DNA of 64,000 nt from Utricularia gibba (Eukaryota; Streptophyta; Magnoliopsida; Lamiales; Lentibulariaceae): positions 434,001 to 498,000 of the forward strand of contig NEEC01000021.1 in assembly GCA_002189035.1 (NCBI GenBank), given 5' to 3'. Under the pieces are notes generated by a model, which saw only the letters and a list, made by a program, of their open reading frames with translations, was not told where the DNA came from and searched no databases. Shown piece after piece: positions 1-12,232 of this stretch; position 1 is the stretch's first letter, and the number at the start of each line of letters is the position of its first letter. A program made the position numbers and the translations under genes.

Positions 1-15
1 TCACTTGATCCAACC

Positions 16-1537
16 ATGACCGCCCTTGTCTCTGTCTCCACCTTGCTTCTTCTCGTCTCTGGCTTCCTTCCCGGAACCAGGGCTTCCCTCGTCTCTCTCG
101 GAGATTTCAACAAGGGCTTCTACGTCACTTGGTCCCCCGACCACATCCAAACTTCCTCCGATGGCCAAACCAGGCGCTTATCCCTTGATAAAAACTCAGG
201 TTCCCCAGAGTCACCCTTTGGGAGGCATTTCATCAATCACCTGACGTGCATTGGTTTGGATTTGCAGGGTGTGGATTCGCCTCAAACGCGACGTTCCTAT
301 TCGGCCGATTCGACATGAAGATCCAACTCGTTCCGGGGAACTCCGCCGGCACCGTCGTGGCATACTATGTAAGTTCAGTGCAGTAGCAGCATTCCCTCAT
401 CTGATCTTCCCTTTTCTATACGTTTGGATCCCCACGATGCAGCTGTCGACCCCAGAAGCGCGACAAGACGAGCTGGATTTCGAGTTCCTTGGAGACGTTG
501 AGGGCCAGCGCTACACTCTTCAGACGAATGTGTTTGTGAATGGAGTTGGGAACAGGGAGCAAAGGTTTAGGCTCTGGTTTGATCCCACAAAGGACTTCCA
601 CACTTACTCCATTCTCTGGAACATTTACCAGATAGTGTATGTGCTTTTACTCTTTTGCCCTTCCCTCCTATCCAATTCTCCTTATAGAACCCTGGGGTGT
701 TTTCGGAAACCTAATTCTAGTATTTTTTTTTTCAACACCTTTGTGTTTTAAATTCACACATTTTTTTTTACTAAAATGCAGTAGTGGTGTTATTAGGATT
801 TTTTTAATACATTGATATAATTTTAAGATCTAAGATTTATTCCGAGGTTAGAATGGGTTCAAATTGAATTTATAATTTTTTGGATTCAATTCAATATTTT
901 TTTTATAAATAATTAAAAAATCAGGAAATTTTAAAAATTTTAGATAATTATTTTATTTTTTGATATTTATACAATGAATTAAATCCGATTTCAAAACACT
1001 ATTACCACTCTTACATGAAATTTTCATTTCTAATATATAAATATTAATTAGTGAGTGGTGTAATTTAAACAAAATTACTTTTTTTTTGCATAATTAATTT
1101 TATAAATGATTTCATAATTTATTTAAAATTGTAGGTTTTTTGTGGACTCGGTGCCGATAAGGACGTTCAGAAACCATGCAGACAAAGGGGTGCCGTACCC
1201 AAACGTAGAGTCAATGGGCCTGTGGGCCTCCTTTTGGAATGGTGAGGATTGGGCCACAAATGGCGGGAATACTAAGATCGATTGGGCCCAGGCCCCATTC
1301 CAGGCCTCGTATAAGGCGCCTAAGGTCAACGCCTGCGTTTTGGATGGAGACCCAATGGGCTGCAATGCACAAGGCCCAGATTATTGGTGGAATAGCGAGA
1401 GTTTGAGGTCTCTGAATTGGTTCCAGAGGAGATTATACAAATGGGCCAGGATTTATTATCTTAATTATGATTACTGCAGGGATTACCCTAGATTTAACTA
1501 TAATCTCCCCAAGGAATGCTCCCTCCCAAAGTATTGA
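16..1537 (+). CDS. XTH: Xyloglucan endotransglucosylase/hydrolase (XTH), GH16 family
   Basis: Cell-wall enzyme that cuts and re-joins (or hydrolyses) xyloglucan during wall loosening. Four exons: 16-199, 268-368, 443-636, 1135-1537; phases join cleanly to give 293 aa. Residues 1-23 form a hydrophobic signal peptide, so the protein is secreted. The GH16 catalytic motif appears as DELDFEFLG in exon 3 (nucleophile and acid/base Glu present). Exon 4 encodes the XET C-terminal region with paired cysteines and ends [10 protein letters not shown]. The sequence SGCGF after the first beta strands and the [12 protein letters not shown] stretch resemble the XTH6-9 group by memory. Unusually, the N-glycosylation sequon that normally follows the catalytic motif is absent (GDVEG instead of GNxTG/S). 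The start is the first Met, 15 bases from the window edge, so the promoter is outside. The neighbouring PDAT gene is convergent. Confident of family; subgroup uncertain. Confidence 0.95.
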
Positions 1538-2108
1538 AATCTTGATTCTTTTTTTTTATTGCAAATTTAAATAGTTTATTTACTTTTTTCTGTGATTACA
1601 TGTTGAATTATGGAATTAACTCAAAAGCTGAATCGTTAAATAATTTTAATTAATCTAATATAATCTTTCAACATATTAGTGTAGTGTGCAGTTTGTTTGA
1701 TAACAAGATATAGAAGATTAACACGCAAGTTTACATATATATAATTGTTTGATTAACTAGTACGTCAGATTTGTATGATTATATCATTATACTTATTTTT
1801 TAATTATATGATTAATATACATAAATGGTAGGGGGTTAAAAAGTATAATTATATATATACTATTTATATTTCTATGTTTAGATATCAAATATTATATACA
1901 ATTGATTATATATATACTTAATATATTATATTATGATTAAATATATTAATATTCTAATATCAAACAAAAACAGAAAATAGGGAGAAGAAAGGACGGCGTA
2001 GAATGTTACTTGGACCCAACAAACAGGTTTCTGTCCAGTCTCCTGCCATGCAATGCACCGCACCTTTTGAAATCGAGCGTGTGTTCTCGTCGTCTTCTTC
2101 TGAACATC
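1538..2108. other. AT-rich spacer between convergent XTH and PDAT genes
   Basis: Holds the 3' untranslated ends of both genes and AT-rich sequence with short TATA runs. No coding signal seen. Confidence 0.7.
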
Positions 2109-4442
2109 TCACAGGCGGAGATTGATCTTCTCTGCCCACTTGAAGATATCCGAGTACGCGCGATCACCGCCCAAATCCTCTCCAGTTCCGCCGGCGGCGA
2201 CTCTCATTATGTCCTCAATCAACGCGAAGTTTCCCATTATGTCGACGTGGGCGCCGCTCTGAGTTCCCCGCCCCTGGAGCAGATTGGCCGGCGGAGCATG
2301 GTCGTATTCGCGGATGTAGCTTTTGATCCCCGAGGGATTGAATCTCGTCTTCCCGCGCCACGCTTTCGCGCCCATGAACCCTGCGCTAAGCACCGGAACC
2401 GTTTCATCGCCGTCGACTGTGAAGACGCCGTCCGTAAGGCACATGTCGTCGTCTTCCTCATGAGCTGATGTGTCTATGCGGAATGGGATGGAGCACTCCG
2501 TCAGAGACGATGGCTGCTGGTAGACATACGCTCTCTCCGTCGGGATCCCAGTTCCGTACATGGAGAAGATCTCCATATCGGGAGCATTTGGTAACCTGTA
2601 GTAGAAACTAAGGAATCAGTGTTGGACAAAGCTTTTTGTAGCCTGCAAGTAGTGTCTTCTTCACCTCGTTTCCAGTGGATTCGACCAGTACTTGTAGTGA
2701 TCATACTTGGGATCCTCCAGATCATCTGCTATCCCGTAAGAGAAATGCTCTGTGCCACGAGCCATCATTCTTGGAGCAACGTAATGAAGGAGATCTACTA
2801 TGTCAGCAGCAGTGTGAACCTGGTAATCCGTGATCGCCTTCATGCCACTGAATCCCATTTCTTGATACTCCGTCCACACATCGCTACATGACGCATTTGT
2901 AAAGCTGCTTCCTTTTGGAGCGCCCTGGAACGAAATCTCAAGTCCTTGCCAAATCAATGTCGTTCAGTGGAAAATGGAGAGTTCTATGTCAGTTACCCTG
3001 AAATCAAACCGCTGCTGAATCTGAGAATGATGCGTCTCCTTGCCAAATGAGATGATTCTTCCATAGTTCGGGTGCTGCTTGGTTCCTGCAGCTGATTCGT
3101 TTGTTCCATTGCCGTTTTTCCTTTTCCTGGGAACGTGGCCCTCCTCAGGAGACCAGTCCAGGCCACCCCAGATCGTCTCCCCGCCTTTGGGAATCAGCGA
3201 CATTGTCGAATCCCAAGTTCTGGTCATCCTCATGATGTGCTGTAGAGTCTGAAAGTGAAACAAATCCTGATCCAGAACACCAGGAGCAATGGCCCTGCAG
3301 TGGGTTGCTGAAAGCTATGGCTCCAAAACGTATTGCACATTCTTTAGTTTCAGAGAGCACCCTACCTGGCAACAACAACATCCTTCGCTTCCGCAGAGAA
3401 GAGACCTGAAACAGCCTTCGGGACTCCCAACAGCGGGCCGCCGATGTTCATCACCGCCTTCAAATGTCTAGCGCACCAGTCAGATCCTCCTCCTCCGCCT
3501 ATCGGAGCAGGCGCTTCGACCCATTTCATGAAATGCAGAAAGTACAAAGCGCCCATTGAATGCGGAATCACCACTGCTTTGTTTCCACCATTTGTAGAAA
3601 CCATTAGCTCTATTTGACTCTTTATCCTGCTGAGCGTTTGATCACGAACCTATACATCACTTCATCTGTCAAAAAAAGCGTCATCATTAACCCTTTCAGT
3701 AGCAGCATTCCTTTGTACCTCTGTGTTTTGGAATGAGAGCCGCCAGTCGTATGCAGCCATGTACATTGTCTTCTCTTCGAAGCCAATCTGGGCAAGGTTC
3801 TGTATCAGAACAGCCCACACGAAGTACCCAGGAGCGAAATAATCCGCAGCAACGAGACCAGAGACAGGCCTCACTCTGATACCAGCAGGGTCCATGCCTG
3901 TTTCGTTGTCAAGTGACATATGCTCCACCCAGCATAAAGGCCTGAAAATACAAGGGATTCACATGCTTCTGATACTGTGTTGTAAATGGGAGCTTCTATT
4001 CCGATTCCGACCTTTTGTAGACTTCGCCAAAAGTGCCGCCCCAGAGCCTTTTCCTGAACAGTCCATCAGCACATTCACGCCCCTCCCAAAGCTCGAGCCC
4101 CCCTGTGACAATTCCAGGCACAAAAACAACTGGATGTTTGGCTCGGAGGCCTTCTTTCTTCAACTTCAAGCCGGGTGGATCAGGCATTGGTCCGGTGATG
4201 GCCTCAGTTACGTATTGCGGGAAAGAAGAAGGCATCAGGTTGTACAAAAACAAGAGCACCCACCAGCAAGCGAATACCCAGCCGATGAACCGACAGCAAT
4301 TGTCGATACATTGCCATTTTCTGCGCGATCTTTCTCGTTTCCGGGTCTTGGGAATCTTCTCCTCCGGGTCCGGTACGCGGGCTGTTCCAACATCAGCAGC
4401 CCTTCTCCTCCTCAGCAAACCCATTTTCCCGGGCACGAACAT
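2109..4442 (-). CDS. PDAT1: Phospholipid:diacylglycerol acyltransferase (PDAT1-like)
   Basis: Makes triacylglycerol by moving an acyl group from a phospholipid to diacylglycerol at the ER; an LCAT-family alpha/beta hydrolase. Six exons on the minus strand: 4442-4012, 3941-3719, 3649-3366, 3294-2997, 2924-2665, 2595-2109, giving 660 aa, close to the roughly 670 aa usual for plant PDAT1. A basic cytosolic N-terminus (MGLLRRRR) precedes one membrane segment around residues 50-70 (CWWVLLFLYN). Visible motifs: the lid/oxyanion region HPVVFVPGIVTGGLELWEG, the nucleophile elbow PHSMG, the acidic residue in DGDETVP and the His in SGAHVDIMGN. The product ends KWAEKINLRL. The first Met at 4442 is used; Met at 4424 is an equally plausible start because MGLL resembles known N-termini. 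All splice sites are GT-AG and the frame is intact. Convergent with XTH. Confidence 0.97.
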
Positions 4443-6156
4443 CCCCTAAATGAAGCATTTGAAAAAACAGGAAAAAGAGAAAGATTGAGAGAAAAGTGGC
4501 AGGCAATGACGGGAAGAATGAGGTCTTCTCATGATCCCTCGCCACACCCACGCGTAGAAGACAGGGGGAGGGAGATGATAACCATAAAACAAACTTGTAG
4601 CAGTTACAGAAGGAAAAATCAGGGAAGAAGAAGTAATCTGCTACCAAATTATTTTGTTTATTGTCTTCTTGGGGCTGATCAACCAGAAGAAAGATACCTT
4701 CTTAGGAACTGAAGACGATGAAATTCCCACAAACGGCACCCCCTAAGAAGAAACAGCAACCATACAACCCAATCAATCCACATCATCAAAACGAAGGTAA
4801 ACAAAACACGATTTTTGGGATTCCCAAACCCCCATCCCGATCACCCATCATTCAAAAAGCTAAAAAACGAAATCTTCATGTACGAAGTCGCCTTGGGAAA
4901 AAGCTCACCTTTTTCTGCAACGGAAAGCGTAGGAGTGGGAATGTCAATTCAGGGAGCAAAAATAACGAGCATCCCATTCAAAATATTCTCCTCTCTTAAT
5001 TCCAGCGTCATTATGGAATGGAACGCAGGGGCGGGACCAGGATTTACGATTTTCTAAAATAAGAATAAATATAATCTTCCTTAAAATATTAAAAAATACA
5101 TAATCATTTAAATTAAAAACACAGCTAAATTTGTATATAGTTAAATAAAAATTGAGATAATTCTGAATGGCATTCTGTGTTGAATGTAGGAATCAAAGTG
5201 CAATGAAGTATCGTTCATGTTTGTATGTATTAAACTTTGAAACTTTACGAGATAATATATGTTTCGAGGTTTGATTGGAAATAAGAAAAGTATAGAGAGA
5301 GGTTAAATTCAATGTGGGAGAAAACCACGGTGATGAAATTGCATGTTAATGTAAAGTAGAAATTAATAAAGTTAGAACACATAAAATACACAATAATTTA
5401 AGAAAAAAGAAGAATACAATATTTTTAAAATATTTGAAAAAAATATATTTTTTTCTATTTATATCATATTTTGTGAGATATACATTACATCTCATCATTG
5501 GGCTGACCTAAGTTGTGACAAAATGAAGGCATAGATTCAACACAAAGTATGAATAATACAAGATTTTCCCTCGTGTAGAGGAAGACGAGCAATAGCGAAG
5601 TTTGATGAGATGTCTCTTCAACTCATGAAGAGTTCTCAATGATGATGAGTTCCTCTACAATCAGATTCTTAAGAAGTTGACTTCTGAAATTATACTTCTT
5701 CTGGAACAACTCCATTCAGTGCAACAATAACTCGTTGACTTCAGATTAGTTCGAAAAGAAAAAAAAAAAAAAAGAACTGATCAGGTCCCCCACGTGTGGC
5801 TCGTACAACTCATCCGGGCCTTTTGGTGCACGTGTTATCTATCGTGATGGTTGGGAATGATGCTATTTATATAGCTTATAACAATACAAAAGAATTTTTC
5901 ACTTCTATTTTATTAGAAATATTTTTTTTAAAAAAAAACATGTCCTAATTTTTTCCCCAATATGTCACATCCATCAAATTCAATTTTTGTTTTTTAAAAA
6001 ATCAATTATTATATCTGTATATGTACAGTCCTGAATCCCATTTTCATGTGTCCCAGTTTCGAGGGCAGCTAATTCTTGCGCTACAAGGAGAATGTGAAGT
6101 GAAGCAGCCGGGCGGCGGGGCTGCGCTGCTGCTGCTGTCGTATGGAAGGTGTTAAG
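4443..6156. other. Spacer: PDAT upstream region and S-acyltransferase downstream region
   Basis: The first 600 bases upstream of PDAT probably include its 5' UTR and promoter (minus strand). From about 5040 to 6000 the sequence is AT-rich with homopolymer A and T runs (e.g. A-run near 5760). No gene found. Confidence 0.6.
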
Positions 6157-9100
6157 TTACCTGGAAACTTGCTGCTGCAGGGGAGGCCACGCGATCTCAT
6201 CGTCGTCGGTGTGCCCATTCACCAGGAAATCGGAGCAGTTCTTCCAGCATCCATGGTTGTACGGGTTCCGGAAACTGCCGTCCGGTCCCCGGAGGTATCC
6301 GTACCGCGTCGCGTTTGCAGCCTCGTTGGTGGTGATGTTTCTAGCGATCTTCACATCCAAAACACACATTCAATATATAATCATCGGAGAGGGAGGGATG
6401 AGGGGGCGCAGGGCAGGGATCTCCTCCTACCTGGGTCACCTGTATGGACAGCAGGGTGCCGGTGGCGATGAGCAGCGCGGCGTCCATGATGAGGAAGGCG
6501 ATGATGGCGGGATGGTTGGAGATCACGAAGGGGATCCACCCTTCGCCGGCAGGGGCCGGCGGTATGGATTTCCAGAGCCCTGTTTCATGCACCAGCTAAC
6601 AGAGTTCATTCCACCGATATCGCAGGATCGTTCTTGGGATTCAGAGAGCTTACTATACACAGCCACTGAACCGCCAACGGATGCTGTCAAAACAGCGACG
6701 GCGAGGAAGATGACAAAGTCCCTTTTGTTCCTCTGCCAATTGGGAAAACAGAAGAATCAACAACAGATGATCACAGGAAAACCAACCCTTTTGTAGAAAG
6801 CCTGAGAGCCTTCAATCAACATCATACAAAAACAGAGAAAGTGCAGCTGTCATGTACACTTAAAGGGAACACAGATATACTTGAAGGCATTCCCTTCATC
6901 CCTTATCTAGATGCAACAGTCTTTCCAAGACCAATCAAGACATGACTGTGAACTGCAGTAAACGATCTTGATATTCTGTGCAACTGAAAATATGATTTTC
7001 TACGAGTCGTCTTTTAGCTCACTATGGACTATCATATATCAGGAAAGGCAAGGTATCCTATGGAATGCAGTGGGGTGCATTAATGGTAATGGCAAAATTA
7101 CCTTGCCAACACAGTTTGAGATCCAAGGGCAGTGATGATCAAACTGCTCAACACACCGATTGCAAATAGCGCAGTGCTTAGAGCGGATAGGTCTTATAAG
7201 CTAGTGATGATGCACAGCGGAAAAAAAAAACATTATGTTATACGGAAACAATAAGATAGAACTGTGGAAACGCAAACCTTGCAGGTGGGGCAAAGTTGTG
7301 ACCAGTTCCCATTCCAAGAAGACTGGCTGCTCAAATCAATGCTAATTAAGGGATCCTATTTACAATGTAATATAGGATCAGTACTAAGGGAACAGATTTA
7401 ACCCATGGAAATGGGACAAACTGATTTAACCTCAGCACCAAAATGGGTTCCACCCGCTGCCTCTATATATCCAGGATTTTTACTGTGGCGCCAAACAAAA
7501 GATGAACTCAAAAAACAATCATCTAAAGAATCGAAAAGAAGAAAGATACAAACCAGCTCTAGCAGCAAATTCAGTTTTTTTTTTTTTAAAGAAAGGAACT
7601 TCATAGGCAGATAGACAGGGGGTTTCGTTTTACACATTTGCAGAAACATGAGAAAGTTAAGAACACTACCTGCTGCACCGGATGAACATGATTAAAGAGC
7701 CAAGTGCTAAAAAAACACCAGTCCATCCCCAAAGCGCAATGGTGGCAGTGACCTTGGTAAGATTTGGAGCTAGAATGTAAAAATGAAAATGTGATCATCT
7801 ACATGGCCAGATGCATACCTAAAACATGAGTAAGAAACAACAGTACTTACCAAAAAGGATATTCCGTATGAAGAGGATCACGTTAAAAACCACTAAGCAA
7901 AAAAGAATAGGAGCATATCCAACTTTTCCGTCATGCCCAGAGCACATACTATCCCTCCAGTTCTTGTCCCTAGCCCGCAATGCATTTTTCTGCATCAATA
8001 GTATTGATGAAAGCGGAGCATCAGTGTACTTTCGTCACCACAACATGTGCCAAGTTAAGAAAACGGCTAAAACTGGAAGCTAAGTGATATCACACGTTAT
8101 GTCATAGCAATCATGCAAAAGGTTTTATTTCCATGTACAACAGAGCGAAGGATGGAAATTTTTCTAAGAATGGAAAGGATGGAATAAAAAACGACTGGTA
8201 ACTGAAGCAAAAGCTAAGCATATTTCATGAAGTGATTTCATAGATTGAGTGAGGCTAAAGATGGCATTTTTAAATTGGATTAAGTGCAGCAGACACATTA
8301 CATACAAGGAAAAGTGCAATATGCCGGTGGCCTTTTTCAGATGCAAGTTCCCCGGGTGTTTTTCCTGCTTTGTCCCTTATTGTCAATTCCTTCTTTGACC
8401 CAGAATGTGCAAGCACACTGCATGCCTCCACATTTCCTCTCAGTGCAGCCCAATGCAGAGGCGTGCAGCCTAGCAAAACAGATCGTAAGCATTCATGAAC
8501 CAGACTCACATTACATATAACTCGTTAAAAAAGATCATCGTAATATGAGTATGAATAAAAAATGAATAGAACATAATGAATGCCATTAAAAATCATTGAT
8601 GAATAATATTGGTAACTTGAAACATTACAAGTCCTGAAGGATAGTAGGCTCATTCAATGATACCTTCTTTATCTTGTCTTTCCATGGAAGCGTCTCTAAA
8701 CAAAAGCAACCTAATTGTATCAGCAAACCCCTTGTATGCTGCCCTGCGAGCAGGATAGTTTCAAACTGAATAATGCATCAGAATGACATTGGAAATACTA
8801 GAATAACCCAGCTGCAGTCAGATAAATGGGTTTGTAAAAGCGACATTTTCATCTTGTATTTCAACCTAATAAGACTAAAATGCACTGAAAAAGTGCATCA
8901 TCTTTTAGCATAAGCCTAAACCTTAATCCACACTCCAGGTGCAAATACATGAAGCACTGTAAATTGTATAATAAATATTGCAAATACCAGTGCAGAGGAC
9001 TCCTTCCATCATTATCTGGTGCATCAAAATCGGCATGATGCTTAGCGACAAGGTAATTCAGTAGTGTTGTCTGGCCATACTGCGCTGCTACATGTACTGC

Positions 9101-10061
9101 CTGGCACCAATGATTAATCAAATTTTGAAACAAGTGAAAGCAAAAACAAAAGCAGTGAAAAGAGGCTGCACAAACAGGATTAGAGCACTCTAAAAAACAT
9201 TGTGATCATAGCCTGGTAACTTGACGACTTGGGCATATTGATAACCTCAAAACCAACAAATAAGATTACATATAACCGGCTTCGACATTTTTCATAACCT
9301 CAAACACCATGTCACGCACCCAAAACAAGATTTAGCAATCTCTGCCTCAGCTCAAAGTTTCCAATGCTGGAGATTGATAGGAAAAAGTAAAGACTTGAAA
9401 AAAAAAAGCCTACATAAATCAGTCAAGTTATGCATAATAGAGCATTTCCACAATTGACTTTGGCAGAGTTGGTTCAAGTTCAGTTCTCAAAACAATGAAA
9501 ATCAGTCTAACGCGGGAAGACCAAATACCTATTCTTCCAAAACGATGTGCAAATTGCAAACGCATACTAAACCGACCCCAACAACAAGACTAACCCTGTA
9601 ACCATTGACATCCGAAGTCTCAACACGTGCACCATTATGCAACAATACATCAGCCGCATTAACAGAACCTCGAACAGCCGCCCAATGCAACGCAGTCTGT
9701 CCTGTGTTATCCTTGGCATTTACATCTCCACCTCGCTGCAGAAGGAGATAGGGGAAGTGAAATACATTTCGCCATGAAGAGTGCACCCATAAAAAAGGAA
9801 ACCAAGCAAGCATCTTACCTCGATAATATACTGCACAATGTCAGAAAAATTATTGAGAGCAGCCCACTGGAGGGCGTAGTAACCATTTCCATCCGGATGC
9901 GACAGCGATACGCCGTCGTGCTCGACGAACTTCCGTAGCATGGCGAAGTCTCCATACGCCGATGCCGAGAAAACGTCGATAATGGGAACTTCATCGGGGC
10001 GTCCATTTGCGGCGCTATGGTCATTAGCATCCGAAACTATTTCAATTTCCGATGAAGCCAT
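6157..10061 (-). CDS. Ankyrin-repeat DHHC palmitoyltransferase (PAT23/TIP1 group)
   Basis: Protein S-acyltransferase that attaches palmitate to cysteines of membrane-associated proteins. Thirteen exons: 10061-9819, 9735-9595, 9100-8988, 8743-8664, 8469-8306, 7989-7851, 7769-7670, 7482-7431, 7355-7278, 7200-7102, 6732-6654, 6579-6431, 6348-6157; total 542 aa, all phases consistent. Exons 1-5 encode five or six ankyrin repeats (e.g. [40 protein letters not shown]). Two membrane segments follow, then the zinc-binding cysteine-rich domain with the catalytic DHHC in [15 protein letters not shown] (exon 10), two more membrane segments, and a conserved tail with IARNITTNE and [13 protein letters not shown]. 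Length and the end near residue 540 match Arabidopsis PAT23 better than the longer TIP1/PAT24, from memory. Exon 8 joins to exon 7 as Cys-Ser-Ser-Lys where relatives have Cys-Ser-Arg-Lys. Confidence 0.95.
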
Positions 10062-10642
10062 CCTTCAATGATTATCTCCCCCTCTACATATACGTGATAC
10101 GTCCAATACATCGCGAATTTCCAAAAATTATTCCTAGGGCTTCTGAAGGCGCTAAATCGAAGGAGCCCCAAGATCGGAACTTGAACGCCGTCGCCGTCAA
10201 AACCTCACCGACGAAAGCGGACGTTGACCCTCTTGGGCTTTTTGGTCATTCGCCACTGTGCTTGAAATTCACCGCCGACAAACCCAAGGAATAATGGAGT
10301 TCTGTATTAACCTCTCTTTATGATGGTGGGGGTCTCTCGGATAAATGCGTCATCATCATCAACATGACCACCACCGGAGTAAATACCTCTGCAACCCAGA
10401 AAAAAGAACTCTTCAACGCGAAGATTTCAATTTCAAAGCTTCTCTCTTTGCGTAGGCAGGAAGTTTTTCGCTTGTACATGTGCTTGAACATGAGGGTTCA
10501 AGATGAGCTCGTCTTACCAATTTTTCCACACAACCAACATCACTCCATTCGACATAACCACAGGCTCCATGATTAATTACGGTATGGAAATCTGCTGAAT
10601 AAGGAAAAACTGCTGTTAGAGTGACATTATTATCCATGCAAT
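10062..10642. other. Upstream region of the S-acyltransferase gene
   Basis: Likely 5' UTR and promoter of the minus-strand S-acyltransferase gene; no other gene seen. Confidence 0.5.
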
Positions 10643-11022
10643 TCATCGTGATGAGGAACTGGAAGAGACGAATATGAGTGAAGCGCTACTGACACAATGC
10701 CTCTCATTAATGGGAGGTTGGGAATTCTTCTCCATTGAAGACATGGCTGAGGTGAGGTGACCCCCACATGCTGCACACGCAATCTCTGTTCTCATTCCAT
10801 CGGGATCAGGCTCAGAAGCAGACGGAAACAGAGTTGAAAAGAAAGAACATAGCAACTTGTTAGAAACTGAAGCCAGGGGAAACAACTTGCTGTTCGGTTT
10901 ATGGCTACTGAAAGCCCCTCGTAGAAACCCATCCACAGCAGGAGTTGAATTTGGTAGTATAGTCGAAGTCCCACGTCATGCGCAGGTATAAATGGCCTCT
11001 TCGAAGGACTCGTCGCATCTGC
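10643..11022 (-). pseudogene. Methionine-R-sulfoxide reductase B (MsrB) relic
   Basis: The 3' part of an MsrB gene. Read from 11022 downwards, the minus strand gives DESFEEAIYTCA (first zinc/Cys region), a frame break, then TTKFNSCCGW, another frame change, then GFYEGLSVAINRT, then after about 80 bases DPDGMRTEIACAACGGHL and NERHCVSSASLIF (second Cys region and resolving-type NERHC motif). The segments sit in different frames. Between GGHL and NERHC a 5-base duplication (cacctcacctc) and a later single extra T together restore frame, replacing the usual GHVFNGEEF-like segment; that segment is legible in a shifted frame. The 80-base interruption 10890-10811 begins gcaagt and ends ag, so it looks like a retained GC-AG intron: the copy came from genomic DNA, not from mRNA. 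No 5' MsrB exons recognised upstream. Confidence 0.8.
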
Positions 11023-12232
11023 CTGTACCAATCTGATATCAAATGCAAAGGTTTGAGAACAAACCTTAACATGCTGTATACTGATTTTCAAAGTCTTCAT
11101 GTAACACGTAATTCCTCAACCGTGCACTCAAATTCCAAAGTAGTAACAGTAAGGAAGGCGCAGAAGATTATGATTCTTAAAGGCAATTGCAAATAAAAGC
11201 AGCGCCAAGTTAGTGAAAGATGCAAATCAACTGACTACTAGCAGAAGCAAAGCAACACAGCAGGGAAAGGTAAGAGTGTAGCAGCAAGCTACAGTGACAT
11301 TGCCAAAAGCAGAACCATGGCTCCTCATAATAGTTCAATTTACAACTCAAGTTTTTGCTAAAAGTGTAAGAAAAGATTTTTGGGGCTATTACAGTTGGAA
11401 ATGCCTTGACTATTATTCTTGGTACAAGAGCTCGTCACTCATGCTCACTTAATGCAACATTAGGCAAAAATCAGGTCATTTCTCAAGGAAAACAACTTGC
11501 AAAGAGAAATAGTGTTAAGCCAGCAAAATCGAATGTAGCAACTCCATCAATCCCTTGCAAAATAAAACAGCATAATCTAACTGTCATTAACTCCAGATGT
11601 ATTCGTTCTTGCTCGCCATGATACATCGCTAAGCTAGAATCAGGTCATCTGTAAAGTGAGCAAGTTGTGCAGAGTGTCACGCCAGGAGATCAAGAACTCC
11701 ATAACTATCCAGTGTCCCTGTTAGAAAATTGAAAATCAAGAACATTAACATTCATAGGATGAAGCCTAGAAACCAAGAAATCCCATCATACACATTCAAT
11801 CGCCCCCACCCCTGAAAAACAAATTGGAACTGAAAAAAAAAATCCCAACTTTACTCACTTCTCTTTTCTCGGAGAATACTGCGAAACCCTGACGCAATGC
11901 ATTTGATACCAATGTTTTAGAAGCTGCAATCGACGAGGTTTCCAGCAACTGGAAGCCCATTTTTAAAATCAGCTACACGAAAATGAGCTTAGTGATTCCT
12001 TTGGGTACTACTACACATCCCCTTAACCCATAAAAATTACATCTTTATATCTGTGGTAGGGACAGACTTCAAGTATACGGAAAATTCTTTAGCAGTTCAT
12101 GAAAATTCAGCAAGCAAACGCTGGATTAGAAATTTAAAGCACCAATCATAGCAGAAAAACCACAACCTTGCTAACTTATTTGCTCAAAGCAGATTAGAAA
12201 ACGTAATTCTGATCATACCGAGGCTTCCGATA
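11023..12232. other. Spacer without recognisable gene
   Basis: Moderately AT-rich. Missing 5' exons of the MsrB relic were looked for on the minus strand and not found. The part near 12232 is probably 3' UTR of the next minus-strand gene. Confidence 0.5.

Noticed and set aside
3894-4712. Long plus-strand frame of 272 codons opposite PDAT
   Set aside because: It is antisense to PDAT exon 1 and its upstream region, shows no domain, and arises from the codon bias of the real gene.
6579-6610. Acceptor gttag before ctggtgcatg for exon 12 of the S-acyltransferase
   Set aside because: With the strong donor of exon 11 it leads straight to a stop; the acceptor at aaacag before ggctctgg keeps frame and gives the RLWKSIP sequence expected from relatives.
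6149-6796. Plus-strand frame of 215 codons
   Set aside because: Antisense to the last exons of the S-acyltransferase gene; no protein family.
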